A DNA stretch of 51,072 bases from Deltaproteobacteria bacterium (GTDB lineage: Bacteria; Desulfobacterota; Desulfobulbia; Desulfobulbales; Desulfurivibrionaceae), in assembly GCA_021802645.1 (NCBI GenBank), contig JAJZRO010000007.1, positions 1 through 51,072 on the forward strand, written 5' to 3'. A program made the translations under genes and the position numbers. Shown here piece after piece: positions 37,920 through 50,244 of this stretch. Every line of letters starts with the position of its first letter. The stretch's first letter is position 1. A model generated the notes under the pieces. That model saw only the letters and a program-made list of their open reading frames with translations. It did not search any database and had not been told where the DNA came from.

Positions 37920-39419
37920 ATGGAAACCATCGTCTCAATCAAGCCCCTGCTCGCCCTGCTGGTCGCCCTGGCCGGCAGCGTCATGGTGATGCTCTCCGGC
38001 AAGAAGCCCAACATCCGGGAAGCGTGGTCCTTTGTGGCGGCGATCACCATGTTCGGCATCATTGCCTCCATGATCCCCACCATCCTGCCGGCCCCGCTGG
38101 GGCTGGGCAAGAAGATCCTGCTGCCGCTCTTTAAGATACTGCCGGGTGTTTCGGTCACGCTGCGGGTCGATGCCTTCTCGATGATCTTCGCGGTGGTCGC
38201 CTCCTTCTTGTGGATTCTGGCAGTCTTTTATTCGGCCGGTTACATGCGGGGGTTGCAGGAACATGCCCAGACCCGTTTCAACGCCTGTTTCGCCCTGGCG
38301 CTGTTCGGCGCCGTCGGCGTCGCCTTCTCGGACAACCTTTTTACCATGTATCTCTTCTACGAGATCGTCAGCATCTGCACCTACCCGCTGGTCGCCCATC
38401 ATCAGGATGAAGAGGGCTACGAAGGCGCCAAGAAATACATCGTCTACCTCACCACCACCGCCAAGGGGCTGGTGCTGCCGGCGATGATCCTCATCTACGT
38501 GCTGACCGGCAGCCTGGATTTCGCCGACAACATCCACACCGGAATCTTCTCCTCCGGCGTGATCGATGCCCACGGTCTCCTGGTGACCGCGCTCTATGTC
38601 TGCTGCCTCCTGGGCTTCGCCAAGAACGGCGTGATGCCGTTCCATAACTGGTTGCCCGGCGCCATGGTGGCTCCCACCCCAGTCTCGGCGCTCCTCCATG
38701 CCGTGGCGGTGGTCAAGGTCGGTGTCTTCTCCACCACCCGGGTGATGCTCTACGTCTTTGGCGTTGACACCATGAATGCCCTGCATCTTGGTATGCCCAC
38801 CGCCTACTTCGTCTCGTTCACCATCCTGATGGCCTCGGTCATCGCGCTCTCGAAGGACAATCTCAAGGCACGACTTGCCTACTCCACGGTGAGCCAGCTT
38901 TCCTACATCATCCTCGGCGTGGCGCTGCTGACGCCCACCGGCATCGAAGGCGGTATCATCCACATCGCCAACCACGCCTTCTCGAAGATCACCCTCTTCT
39001 TCTGCGCCGGCGCCATTTACGTCGCGACTCACAAGAAGAACATCTCCGAGATGAGCGGCCTCGGTCGGGCGATGCCCTTTACCTTCGCCGCCTTTGCCAT
39101 TGCCTCGCTCAGCATGATCGGCGCCCCGCCGGTGGCCGGGTTCGTCACCAAATGGTATCTGCTGAACGGGGCGTTGGATGCCGGCCAGCTGGGGATTCTC
39201 GTGATCCTTTTGGCCAGTACCCTGCTCAATGTCGGCTACTTCGCGCCGGTCACCTTCAAGGCCTTCTTCGGCAAGCCGCCGGCGGGCGAGGTGTATACCG
39301 GCATCAAGGAGGCGCCGCTGACCATGGTGGTGCCGTTGATGATCGCGGCGATCATCTCGGTGGTCATTGGTATCTACCCTGATTTCATCATGAACTTCGT
39401 CAAGGCGGTGGTAAGATGA
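37920..39419 (+). CDS. Mrp-D/NuoL-like antiporter subunit (first copy)
   Basis: A 499-residue antiporter-type subunit with about 14 helices (YLFYEIVSICTYPLV; GVMPFHNWLPGAMVAPTPVSALLH with the conserved pore residues). It lacks the long C-terminal lateral helix of a canonical NuoL (about 610 aa) and looks more like MrpD. The position is that of nuoL. ATG 37920 follows AAGG; a TTG at 37911 is in frame. Ends in a 4-base overlap with the small membrane gene. Confidence 0.85.
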   Translation: METIVSIKPLLALLVALAGSVMVMLSGKKPNIREAWSFVAAITMFGIIASMIPTILPAPLGLGKKILLPLFKILPGVSVTLRVDAFSMIFAVVASFLWILAVFYSAGYMRGLQEHAQTRFNACFALALFGAVGVAFSDNLFTMYLFYEIVSICTYPLVAHHQDEEGYEGAKKYIVYLTTTAKGLVLPAMILIYVLTGSLDFADNIHTGIFSSGVIDAHGLLVTALYVCCLLGFAKNGVMPFHNWLPGAMVAPTPVSALLHAVAVVKVGVFSTTRVMLYVFGVDTMNALHLGMPTAYFVSFTILMASVIALSKDNLKARLAYSTVSQLSYIILGVALLTPTGIEGGIIHIANHAFSKITLFFCAGAIYVATHKKNISEMSGLGRAMPFTFAAFAIASLSMIGAPPVAGFVTKWYLLNGALDAGQLGILVILLASTLLNVGYFAPVTFKAFFGKPPAGEVYTGIKEAPLTMVVPLMIAAIISVVIGIYPDFIMNFVKAVVR

Positions 39420-39667
39420 TCGTCAAATTCATCGACTTCTTGCGTGACCGGCTGCGGCTGGTCATCCGGCTCAGCTACGTGGTGCTGGCGCTCTTGGTGG
39501 TATGGGATGCCTTGCTGGTCGACAAGCACCATGCCCACACCGCGATCGAGCATTATCCCGGTTTCTGGTCGCTCTTCGGCTTTATCGCCTGCGTGCTCAT
39601 CATCTTTGTTTCGAAGTGGTATGGCCACCTCGGTATCATGACCCGCGAGGACTACTATGATAAATAA
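39416..39667 (+). CDS. Small membrane protein of the nuo operon
   Basis: An 83-residue protein with two membrane helices (about 16-33 and 49-66), a His-containing loop (DKHHAHTAIEH) and a charged C-terminus (REDYYDK). Coupled by overlap on both sides (4 bases with the gene before, 11 bases with the gene after), so it is probably a small accessory subunit of the complex. Not a canonical Nuo subunit. Confidence 0.75.
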   Translation: MIVKFIDFLRDRLRLVIRLSYVVLALLVVWDALLVDKHHAHTAIEHYPGFWSLFGFIACVLIIFVSKWYGHLGIMTREDYYDK

Positions 39668-41441
39668 TCTCTGGCTGCATCCATCGCTGATCCTGATCCT
39701 GGGCGCCCTGGGGTTGCCGTTTTTCCGTGGCGTGCTGCGGAAACCGTATCTGCTGCTGATCCCGGTTCTGGCCTTTGGCTCGGTCCTCACCATGCCGCAT
39801 GGCACCTTCGGGGTCTTCCGCTTCCTCGATTGGTACGTGACCTTCGGCCGGGTCGATAATCTGAGTCTGGTCTTTGCCTACATCATGACGCTCATGTGCA
39901 TTATCGGCACGCTCTACGGACTGCACGTGGAGAACGAGTTCGAGCACATGGCCGCTTGGTTCTACGTGGCCGGCTCGCTCGGCGTCATCTTCGCGGCCGA
40001 CTACCTGGTGCTCTTCCTCTTCTGGGAGGTCATGGCCTTTTCTTCGGTCTTTCTGGTCTGGTTCCGCAAGCGTCAGCAGTCGCTGGCCACCGGCTACCGC
40101 TACCTCCTGGTCCATACCGCCGGCGGGTTGGCCTTGCTGGCCGGTTTTGTCCTGCGCTACCAAGCGACCGGCGGCGACCTTTCCTTTGGCCCGGTGGGGG
40201 TTGACAGCCCGACCGTCTCCACCTACCTCATTATGATCGGCTTCATTCTGAATGCGGCGGTGCCGCCGCTCCATGCCTGGTTGCCCGACGCCTATGGCGA
40301 GGCCACGGTTTCCGGCGCGGTCTTCATGTGCGCCTTCACCACCAAGACCGCCATTTATGCGCTGGCGCGCGGCTTCGCCGGCATGGAGATCCTGGTGCCG
40401 CTCGGCGTCTGCATGGCCCTCTATGGTGTTGTCTACGCGGTGCTGGAGAACGATTCCCGCCGGCTGCTTGCCTACCACATCATCAGCCAGGTCGGCTACA
40501 TGGTGGCCGGTGTCGGCATTGGCACCGAGATGGCGATCAACGGCGCCTGCGCCCATGCCTTTGCCCACATTCTTTACAAAGGCCTGCTCTTCATGGGCAC
40601 CGGGTCCGTGCTGCACATGACCGGCAAGAGCAAGTTCAGCGAGTTGGGCGGATTGTACAAGAAGATGCCGATGACCTTCGTCTTCACTATGATCGGCGGC
40701 CTGTCCATCTCCGCCTTCCCGCTCTTTTCCGGCTTTGTCAGCAAATCGATGATCATCACCGCCGGTTTCGAGGAGCATATCTACTGGGCTGGTTTCCTGC
40801 TGTTGCTGGCCTCCGCCGGTACCTTCCTCCACACCGGCCTCAAGGTGCCGTACTTCATCTGGTTCGGCAAAAACAACTGTTCGGAAGAGACCTGGGAGAA
40901 GGCCGCAGATCCGCCATGGAACATGCAGGCGGCGATGGGCATTGCCGCGTTCCTTTGTATCTTCATCGGCTCCTACACGCCGTATCTCTACAACATGCTG
41001 CCCTATCCGGTGCATTTTGAGCCGTACACCCAGTACCATTTGGCCGAAACCCTGGAGATCCTGCTCTTTACCGCCTTTGGCTTCTTCCTCTTCACCAAGA
41101 AGCTGGCGCCGGAGCCGACCATCAGCATCGATCTCGACTGGTTCTACCGGATGGGCGGCCGCGGCTTCCTGTGGCTGGCCAAGAAGCCGATCCAGTGGAC
41201 GGATAATGCGGTGAGCGAGGCATACCGTTACCTCGGCCTCTTCCCGTTGATGACCACTGCTCGCTTCTGGTCGTGGTTTGACTGGCACGCCATCGACGGG
41301 GTGGTGGACGGCATTGCCAAATCGGTACGGGGGGTGGGCGGTCAGGTCCGCAAGGTGCAGGCCGGCCAGCTCCAATACAATATATTCTATGCGGTTTCCA
41401 TCGTTGCCCTGCTGGTCACCCTCTACGTATTCTCGAGCTGA
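39657..41441 (+). CDS. Mrp-D/NuoL-like antiporter subunit (second copy, extended C-terminus)
   Basis: A 594-residue antiporter-type subunit: the helix bundle includes LLFWEVMAFSSVFLVW and AAVPPLHAWLPDAYGEATVSGAVF. After about residue 480 it has an extension with DLDWFYRMGGRGFL and a final membrane helix (IFYAVSIVALLVTLYVF), the part that forms the lateral helix in NuoL. It therefore probably does the structural job of NuoL, while the 499-aa copy adds a further pump module (inference). Confidence 0.85.
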   Translation: MINNLWLHPSLILILGALGLPFFRGVLRKPYLLLIPVLAFGSVLTMPHGTFGVFRFLDWYVTFGRVDNLSLVFAYIMTLMCIIGTLYGLHVENEFEHMAAWFYVAGSLGVIFAADYLVLFLFWEVMAFSSVFLVWFRKRQQSLATGYRYLLVHTAGGLALLAGFVLRYQATGGDLSFGPVGVDSPTVSTYLIMIGFILNAAVPPLHAWLPDAYGEATVSGAVFMCAFTTKTAIYALARGFAGMEILVPLGVCMALYGVVYAVLENDSRRLLAYHIISQVGYMVAGVGIGTEMAINGACAHAFAHILYKGLLFMGTGSVLHMTGKSKFSELGGLYKKMPMTFVFTMIGGLSISAFPLFSGFVSKSMIITAGFEEHIYWAGFLLLLASAGTFLHTGLKVPYFIWFGKNNCSEETWEKAADPPWNMQAAMGIAAFLCIFIGSYTPYLYNMLPYPVHFEPYTQYHLAETLEILLFTAFGFFLFTKKLAPEPTISIDLDWFYRMGGRGFLWLAKKPIQWTDNAVSEAYRYLGLFPLMTTARFWSWFDWHAIDGVVDGIAKSVRGVGGQVRKVQAGQLQYNIFYAVSIVALLVTLYVFSS

Positions 41442-41452
41442 GGATTGCGATC

Positions 41453-42982
<1,530 letters not shown>

Positions 42983-43016
42983 GGGTCTTCAACGGATACG
43001 ACGGATAGGATCGACA

Positions 43017-44438
43017 ATGAACATCATGCTCTTCGCACCGGAGTTGTTCCTGCTGACAGGGGCGCTGGTTCTCTTTCTGCTGAGCTTGGGCTCAGCCGGA
43101 GGCGGCAAGGCGCGTGGCACCACGCTGCTTTTTGCCATCGTTACGGTGGCCTCCGCTCTGGTGTGCCTCCACCTTGAGGGTTCCCTCTTTTATAATGCGT
43201 ATCGGATCGATTTCTTTTCGCAGTTCATCAAGCTGATTATCGCGGTGGGCTTCCTGGTGGTCTTGCTGGTTGGCCGCCAGCTCAAGGGAGTGGCCGACGA
43301 TGTGCGGGCCGAATATTATCTCTTCCTGACCATGAGCACCTTGGGTCTGATGATGCTGGTCAGCTCCGTTGAGCTGCTGACCCTCTTCATCGCCCTGGAG
43401 CTCTCCTCCTACTCGCTCTACCTGCTGGTGCCGATGCGCGATGACCGGGCCGGTAGCCGGATGCAGATGGAGGGTGCGATCAAGTACATCCTCTTCGGGG
43501 TGGTGGCCACCGGCATCATGCTCTTCGGCATGAGCTACCTCTATGGTCTCACCGGGACCACCTATCTGGGCGAGCTGGTCACCCGGCTGCACCCGATCAT
43601 GGCGCAGCCGGCCGCGATCGTGGGGCTCGCCATGGTGCTGTGCGGTTTCTTCTTCAAGCTGGCGGTCTTCCCCTTCCATTTCTGGGTGCCGGATGTCTAC
43701 CAGGGCGCCTCCAACGAGACCACCGCCTTCATCGCCTCGGTGCCGAAGATCGCCGCGGTGGCGCTGCTTATCCGCATGACGACCCTGATCGCCCCCGGCG
43801 GCTGGCCGGTGGTGAACCTGCTGGTGGTGCTGGCGGTTGCCTCCATGTTCTACGGCAACCTGGTGGCCCTGGTGCAGAAGGATATCAAGCGCATGCTGGG
43901 ATTCTCCGGTATCGCCCATGCCGGCTACGTCCTCCTCGGTATCCTGACCCTGGGCCAGAACGGCTACGCCACCGCGATGTATTACATCACCGGTTATCTG
44001 GTCATGAACCTCGCCTGCTTCCTGGTGATCTGTGCGGTTTCCCCCAAGGGCGAAAACCTTCAGATCGACGACCTGAGCGGGCTGCATCAGCGCTCGCCGC
44101 TGCTGGCGCTGACGCTCGCGGTGGGCATGTTTGCCCTGGCCGGCATCCCGCCTTTCGTCGGCTTCATGGGTAAATTCATGCTGCTGGCCAATGCCCTGAA
44201 CGAAGGGTATCTCGCCTTGGTCATCCTCGCCGCCATCAACACGGCGATCTCCATCTTCTACTATCTCTCCGTGGTCCGCGTGGCCTACACCACCAGTCCG
44301 GAGGGATACCCGGCCGTCCAGGTCGCCGGCACCACCAAGCTGGTGGGCGTGCTCTTGATGCTGGTCATTATCGCCATGGGTGTGCTGCCCACCGCGATGA
44401 TGAACATCGCCACCAGCGCCGTCCGCGTCCTGCTCTAG
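43017..44438 (+). CDS. nuoN: NADH-quinone oxidoreductase subunit N
   Basis: A 473-residue antiporter-like subunit with LFIALELSSYSLYLLVP, VFPFHFWVPDVYQGASNETTAFIASVPK and GFSGIAHAGYVLLG. Last gene of the operon; a 9-bp inverted repeat without T-tract follows. Confidence 0.95.
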   Translation: MNIMLFAPELFLLTGALVLFLLSLGSAGGGKARGTTLLFAIVTVASALVCLHLEGSLFYNAYRIDFFSQFIKLIIAVGFLVVLLVGRQLKGVADDVRAEYYLFLTMSTLGLMMLVSSVELLTLFIALELSSYSLYLLVPMRDDRAGSRMQMEGAIKYILFGVVATGIMLFGMSYLYGLTGTTYLGELVTRLHPIMAQPAAIVGLAMVLCGFFFKLAVFPFHFWVPDVYQGASNETTAFIASVPKIAAVALLIRMTTLIAPGGWPVVNLLVVLAVASMFYGNLVALVQKDIKRMLGFSGIAHAGYVLLGILTLGQNGYATAMYYITGYLVMNLACFLVICAVSPKGENLQIDDLSGLHQRSPLLALTLAVGMFALAGIPPFVGFMGKFMLLANALNEGYLALVILAAINTAISIFYYLSVVRVAYTTSPEGYPAVQVAGTTKLVGVLLMLVIIAMGVLPTAMMNIATSAVRVLL

Positions 44439-44451
44439 TTTTCCCTGCCGC

Positions 44452-44498
44452 GCGTTCCCCCCTTGTCCGGCCTTTCCTGGCCCGGCAGCGGGGAACGC
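44452..44498. repeat. Inverted repeat after nuoN
   Basis: GCGTTCCCC and GGGGAACGC form a perfect 9-bp stem around a 29-base GC-rich loop; no T-tract follows on the plus strand. Could aid termination with Rho or protect the nuo mRNA end. Confidence 0.55.
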
Positions 44499-44503
44499 CG
44501 CTC

Positions 44504-44531
44504 TTGACAACCGCGAAAAAACCAGTATATT
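44504..44531 (+). promoter_or_regulatory. tRNA-Gly promoter
   Basis: TTGACA, 16-base spacer, TATATT, 22 bases before the tRNA 5' end. Confidence 0.85.
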
Positions 44532-44552
44532 CGTTCTATTCTACCCCAAGGC

Positions 44553-44628
44553 GCGGACATAGCTCAGCTGGTAGAGTACGAGCTTCCCAAGCTTGGTGTC
44601 GCGGGTTCGAATCCCGTTGTCCGCTCCA
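44553..44628 (+). tRNA. tRNA-Gly (anticodon CCC)
   Basis: A 76-base cloverleaf with encoded CCA. Acceptor GCGGACA pairs with TGTCCGC; anticodon stem CGAGC/GCTTG with loop TTCCCAA gives anticodon CCC; T arm GGTTCGAATCC. It precedes the rimP-nusA-infB cluster, as a tRNA gene does in Escherichia coli (metY). Confidence 0.97.
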
Positions 44629-44674
44629 GCGAATGACCCGCACGCGCTGCGGTTTGGCCCGGCCTGGCTGGGCA

Positions 44675-44693
44675 CCCCTTTGCAACAAAGGGG
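44675..44693 (+). terminator. First hairpin after tRNA-Gly
   Basis: CCCCTTTG-CAA-CAAAGGGG, a perfect 8-bp stem followed by CTCTTGTTCT, a weak T-tract. Confidence 0.6.
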
Positions 44694-44742
44694 CTCTTGT
44701 TCTGAAAGTGTCCGCTCTCGTGGACTAGGGAAGGTTGAAGAA

Positions 44743-44765
44743 AGTGGGCTCTGCCCGCTTTTTTT
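44743..44765 (+). terminator. Intrinsic terminator or attenuator just before rimP
   Basis: AGTGGGC-TCT-GCCCGCT (one G-U pair) with seven T at 44759-44765. Only 4 bases separate it from the rimP ribosome site, so transcription of rimP-nusA-infB must read through it or start inside 44693-44740. Confidence 0.88.
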
Positions 44766-44781
44766 ATTGGAGGAGACGGCC

Positions 44782-45255
44782 GTGGCCGTGGATGCGAAGA
44801 CTGAGGCGCTGATCGCGCGGCTGACCACGATGCTGGAGCCGGTGGTGGTGGACCAGGAACTGGAACTCGTGGAGTTGCAGTTCCGCCGCGAACCGGCCGG
44901 CTGGGTGCTGCGGCTCATCATTGACGGGCCACAGGGGATTTCCCTCGACGACTGCAGCCGGGTGAGCCGCGAGGTCGGGCATCTGCTCGAGGTGGAGGAT
45001 CCTATCGAGTGGCCGTATCGCCTTGAGGTCTCCTCACCGGGGCTTGACCGGCCTTTGAAGCGCGAGCGCGATTATCTTCGCTGCCTCGGCAAGAAGGCGA
45101 AAATCGTCACCAAGGCACCGATTGCCGGCGGCAGTCATTTTGTTGGGGTGCTGCGGGACTTTGCCGACGGCGTGATCACGGTGGAGGCCGAACAGGGCCT
45201 GGTGGCCATTCCTTTTGCCGAGGTCCAGCGGGCCCGGCTGGTGATCGACTTATAG
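44782..45255 (+). CDS. rimP: Ribosome maturation factor RimP
   Basis: A 157-residue factor for 30S subunit assembly. N-terminal alpha/beta domain (LELVELQFRRE; VLRLIIDGPQGISLDDCSRVSREVG; YRLEVSSPGLDRPLKRERDY) and C-terminal SH3-like domain (VGVLRDF; IPFAEVQRARL). GTG 44782 is chosen because AGGAGA lies 6 bases upstream; GTG 44788 is also possible. First protein gene of the cluster. Confidence 0.94.
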   Translation: MAVDAKTEALIARLTTMLEPVVVDQELELVELQFRREPAGWVLRLIIDGPQGISLDDCSRVSREVGHLLEVEDPIEWPYRLEVSSPGLDRPLKRERDYLRCLGKKAKIVTKAPIAGGSHFVGVLRDFADGVITVEAEQGLVAIPFAEVQRARLVIDL

Positions 45256-45436
45256 CCGGCCGTTGCAGGTGCGTTTAGGTCGGCGTACGGCCGGACGGCT
45301 GATAAAGCGGTTGTGAGGACCAAGGGAGGTTTTCTGCGGTTCCGTGGGGTGCAAGACCGGCTTTCGGTTATTGTGATATCCTGATTAGACGCGGGGGCAG
45401 TCCGATTGCCCTGGCGAACATCGATTGGAGTGCATG

Positions 45437-46760
<1,324 letters not shown>

Positions 46761-46780
<20 letters not shown>

Positions 46781-47069
46781 GACGCCTGCCGCCAGCCAAC
46801 GGCGGCAGGAGAAACAGCTTCGCACCTGTCTAGGGTGCGGCGCAAAAGATCGGCAGGAACACCTCTTGCCCCTTGCCTTCACTGGGCCGGGCCGGGTGGG
46901 GCCGGATGTGGAGCGGCGGTTGCCGGGCAGGCATGTCTACTGTTGTCGGACAGAGGTTTGTCTCAAGCGGTTGATGAAGAACAGGAAACGGGTAGCGCGG
47001 GCCCTCCGGGCCGAAGCGGTGGAATTTGACGAAGGGTTGCAGAGTCTCTTCGGGAGCGTGGTGGCATGA
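46761..47069 (+). CDS. ylxR: YlxR/RnpM-family RNA-binding protein
   Basis: A 102-residue member of the DUF448/YlxR family, encoded between nusA and infB in most bacteria. The core RTCLGCGAKDRQEHLLPL, GRHVYCC and CLKRLMK is visible. Family members bind RNA, and a Bacillus homologue is reported to modulate RNase P. The start at ATG 46761 lies inside the nusA end (20-base overlap); the frame is open further upstream. Overlaps infB by 4 bases. Confidence 0.88.
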
Positions 47070-49810
47070 AGAAAGTGAGAGTGTATGAGCTGGCCAAGGA
47101 GGCTGGCCTCGAAAACAAGGAGCTGGTGTCTAGGCTGCAGGAGTGGGGCTTTGCGGTCAAGTCGCACAGCTCGAGCCTTGACGAGGACGTCGCCCTGAAG
47201 GTACGGGAGAAACTGGGCCTGGTCCAGACCGAAACCGAAGAGAAGCGGGTGCAGCAGCGTGGCCAGACCACCATTATCCGGCGTCGTAAGGCTGTGCCGG
47301 TTACCGCTGAGGAGGTTGAGCCGGAACCCTTGGCCGAAGAAGAGGCTGAAGTCGCAACGGCAGCGCCCCAGGTAGAGGCGGAGCCGCTCCCGGAAGAGAA
47401 AGGAGAACCCGAGACGGCTGAAGCCGCGGCGCCGGAGACGCCGGCGGTGGAGATCGCTGCTGCCCAGGAACCGAAGATAGAACCGGTTCAGGAAGAGCTT
47501 GCTGCCCCGGCTGTGCCGGAGATGGCGGAGGTTGCAGAAACCGCGCCAGCGGCGCCGCAAGAGCCGGCAGCGCCCGAAGGTGAGGTGGCCAAACCGGAAG
47601 GGGCTCGTGAAGAGCGGCCGCGCAGGGGCTTGGCCCGGATCATCAAAAAAGCGGCGATCACCATTACCCCGGCCCCGCCGCCGCCCCCGCGGCCTCGGCC
47701 CACTGGTCCCAGGCCGGGTGGCCCGGCCGGTCGCCCGACCGGTCGTCCGACCGGCCGCCCGCCGGTTGGCGGCGTTGGCGTGCCACCGAGCCCGCCGCCA
47801 GTCGATGAGGCCGGCAAGCCAAAACACAAGGCAGCCAAACGGTTCGTCCGTTTTGAGCACGAGAGCGAGGCCGAACGGGCGCGCCGGGCTGCCGCCGGAA
47901 AACAGCGGCCGCGGCGCCAAGCCGATGTATCCATCGACGAGGTGGACGAACTAGGCGTCGCGCTGCCCTCTGGCCTGCGGGTCGGCCGCGGCGTGCGAGG
48001 CGGCGGCAAGAAGTTCAAGCCGGTGAAGACGGAGGCCCCGGCGGAGACCAAGGCGATCAAGAAGCGCATCACCGTCCACGAGACCATCACCGTGAGCGAC
48101 ATCGCCCACCGCATGGGGGTCAAGGCCAGTGAGGTCATCGCCAAACTGATGCGCCTCGGGGTCATGGCCACCGTCAACCAGGCTATGGATGTGGACACCG
48201 CCACCCTCCTCGCCACCGAGTTCGGCTATGAGGTGGAGCAGGGCGTGACCGAGGAGCACGGCATCATCAACCTCGAGGAGCAGGAGAGCGGCGGCGAGAT
48301 GGTGCCCCGGCCGCCGGTGGTCACGGTCATGGGCCATGTCGATCACGGCAAGACCTCGATCCTCGACGCCATCCGCAAGACCGATGTGGCGGCCGGCGAG
48401 GCCGGCGGCATCACCCAGCACATCGGCGCTCATTACGTCCGTTCACCCCAGGGCGACGTGGTCTTCCTCGACACCCCGGGCCACGCGGCCTTTACCGAGA
48501 TGCGCTCCCGCGGCGCCCAGGTAACCGACCTGGTCGTACTGGTGGTGGCGGCGGACGACGGCGTCATGGAGCAGACCAAGGAAGCGGTCAACCATGCCCG
48601 CGCCGCCAAGGTGCCGATCCTGGTCTGCATCAACAAGATCGACAAGGCCAATGCCGATCCCATGCGGGTCAAGCGCGAACTGGCCGACCTGAATCTCCTC
48701 TCCGAGGAGTGGGGCGGCGATGTCATCTTCTGCGAAACCTCGGCCAAGCAGGGCACCGGCATCGACAATCTGATGGAGAACATCCTGCTCCAAGCCGAGG
48801 TGCTCGACCTCAAGGCCGACCCCAACCGCCGCGCCCGCGGCCATGTCATCGAGGCGCAGCTCCATAAGGGCCGCGGCCCGGTGGCCACGGTCTTGGTGCA
48901 GCAGGGGACGCTCAAGGTCGGCGACTACTGCGTGGTGGGTCAGCACTGGGGCAAGGTACGTTCCATGGTCAACGACAAGGGCGAGATGGTCAAGGAGGCC
49001 GGACCGGCCATGCCGGTGGAGGTCCAGGGCCTGAGCGGCGTGCCGCAGGCGGGCGACGAGTTCGTGGTGGTGCCGGACGAGAAGATGGCCAAGAACGTCA
49101 GCACCGAACGGCAGATGAAGAGCCGCGAGGTAGAGCTGGCTTCGGACACCAAGATCTCGCTCGACAACCTCTTTGCCAAGCTCAAGGAAAGCGAGATCAA
49201 GGAGTTGCGCATCACGTTGCGCACCGATGTGCAGGGCACCTTGGAGGCCTTCGGCTCCGCGCTGGAGAAGCTCTCCACCGACGAGATCAAGGTCAAGATC
49301 CTCCACTCCGGCACCGGCGCCATCACCGAGTCGGACGTGCTGCTGGCCGCCGCCTCGGACGCGCTGATTATCGGCTTCAACGTCCGCCCCAGCGCCAAGG
49401 CGCAGGAATTGGCCAAGCAGGAGAAGGTCGAGATCCGTTACTACGATGTCATCTACCACGCCCTCGAAGACATTCAGAAGGCGATGGTGGGCATGCTGGA
49501 GCCGGAGTTCGAGGAGAACGTCATTGGTACCGCCGAGGTGCGCCAGACCTTCCAGGTCTCCCGGGTCGGCACCATCGCCGGCGTCGGCGTGAGTACCGGC
49601 AAGGTGGAGCGCAACGCCAAGGTCCGCCTGCTGCGGGACGGCGTGGTGGTCTACACCGGCAGTCTGAGTTCGCTCAAGCGCTTCAAGGACGACGTCAAAG
49701 AAGTGCTGGCGGGCTACGAGTGCGGTCTGTCGTTGGAGAATTTCAACGACCTCAAGGTCGGTGACACCCTGGAGTTCTTTGTGATGAAGGAGGTTGCGCG
49801 GGAGCTGTAG
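47066..49810 (+). CDS. infB: Translation initiation factor IF-2
   Basis: A 914-residue GTPase delivering initiator tRNA. IF2N domain (1-53, [20 protein letters not shown]), a long Glu/Ala/Pro-rich linker (about 75-190), an Arg/Pro/Gly-rich stretch with repeated GRPTGRP units (about 205-240), second IF2N-like region (IHETITV-like [16 protein letters not shown]), G domain with GHVDHGKTS (about 420), DTPGH (about 470) and NKID (about 522), then domains II, III and IV. The length is at the normal upper range because of the linker. Confidence 0.97.
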   Translation: MKKVRVYELAKEAGLENKELVSRLQEWGFAVKSHSSSLDEDVALKVREKLGLVQTETEEKRVQQRGQTTIIRRRKAVPVTAEEVEPEPLAEEEAEVATAAPQVEAEPLPEEKGEPETAEAAAPETPAVEIAAAQEPKIEPVQEELAAPAVPEMAEVAETAPAAPQEPAAPEGEVAKPEGAREERPRRGLARIIKKAAITITPAPPPPPRPRPTGPRPGGPAGRPTGRPTGRPPVGGVGVPPSPPPVDEAGKPKHKAAKRFVRFEHESEAERARRAAAGKQRPRRQADVSIDEVDELGVALPSGLRVGRGVRGGGKKFKPVKTEAPAETKAIKKRITVHETITVSDIAHRMGVKASEVIAKLMRLGVMATVNQAMDVDTATLLATEFGYEVEQGVTEEHGIINLEEQESGGEMVPRPPVVTVMGHVDHGKTSILDAIRKTDVAAGEAGGITQHIGAHYVRSPQGDVVFLDTPGHAAFTEMRSRGAQVTDLVVLVVAADDGVMEQTKEAVNHARAAKVPILVCINKIDKANADPMRVKRELADLNLLSEEWGGDVIFCETSAKQGTGIDNLMENILLQAEVLDLKADPNRRARGHVIEAQLHKGRGPVATVLVQQGTLKVGDYCVVGQHWGKVRSMVNDKGEMVKEAGPAMPVEVQGLSGVPQAGDEFVVVPDEKMAKNVSTERQMKSREVELASDTKISLDNLFAKLKESEIKELRITLRTDVQGTLEAFGSALEKLSTDEIKVKILHSGTGAITESDVLLAAASDALIIGFNVRPSAKAQELAKQEKVEIRYYDVIYHALEDIQKAMVGMLEPEFEENVIGTAEVRQTFQVSRVGTIAGVGVSTGKVERNAKVRLLRDGVVVYTGSLSSLKRFKDDVKEVLAGYECGLSLENFNDLKVGDTLEFFVMKEVAREL

Positions 49811-49827
49811 GCCGCCCCGCCTTTGTC

Positions 49828-50244
49828 ATGGCCAGATCGCGATCCCGCCGCCGCTCTTCCGCCGTCTTGCCCGGCCTGGTCGGCCCCGCGCCGAAGCGCC
49901 GGCCGATCCGGGTGGCGGATGCGATCAAGGTTGAGATCGCCATGCTCCTGCTGCAAAAGGTCAAGGACCCGCGGCTGGAGGGTGTCTCCATTACCCGGGT
50001 CGAGGTGACCGACGATTTGAGCTGTGCCCGGATTTATTACTCGGTGCTGGACCAGGAGAAAGCAGCCCCAGCCGCCAAGGGACTGGCCAGCGCCAAGGGC
50101 TTCTTCCGCAGCACCCTGGCCCAAACCCTCAACCTGCGGGCGGTGCCGGAGTTGATTTTCACCCTGGACCGGATGGCAGCGGAGCAGCAGCGACTGGAAC
50201 AGCTCTTTCAGGAGATCAGGGACGAAGATGGCGCATCCGCTTGA
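49828..50244 (+). CDS. rbfA: Ribosome-binding factor A
   Basis: A 138-residue KH-like 30S assembly factor. The first 25 residues are an Arg-rich extension (MARSRSRRRSS). The core has VADAIKVEIAMLLLQKVKDPRLEGVS split by the conserved DPR, VEVTDDLSCARIYYSV and a C-terminal LRAVPELIFTLD. 17 bases after infB; overlaps nrnA by 17 bases. Confidence 0.93.
   Translation: MARSRSRRRSSAVLPGLVGPAPKRRPIRVADAIKVEIAMLLLQKVKDPRLEGVSITRVEVTDDLSCARIYYSVLDQEKAAPAAKGLASAKGFFRSTLAQTLNLRAVPELIFTLDRMAAEQQRLEQLFQEIRDEDGASA

Noticed and set aside
37911-41441. The two L-like genes as a recent tandem duplication of one gene
   Set aside because: They differ in length, C-terminal structure and most of the sequence by eye, so any duplication is ancient and they are probably distinct subunits.
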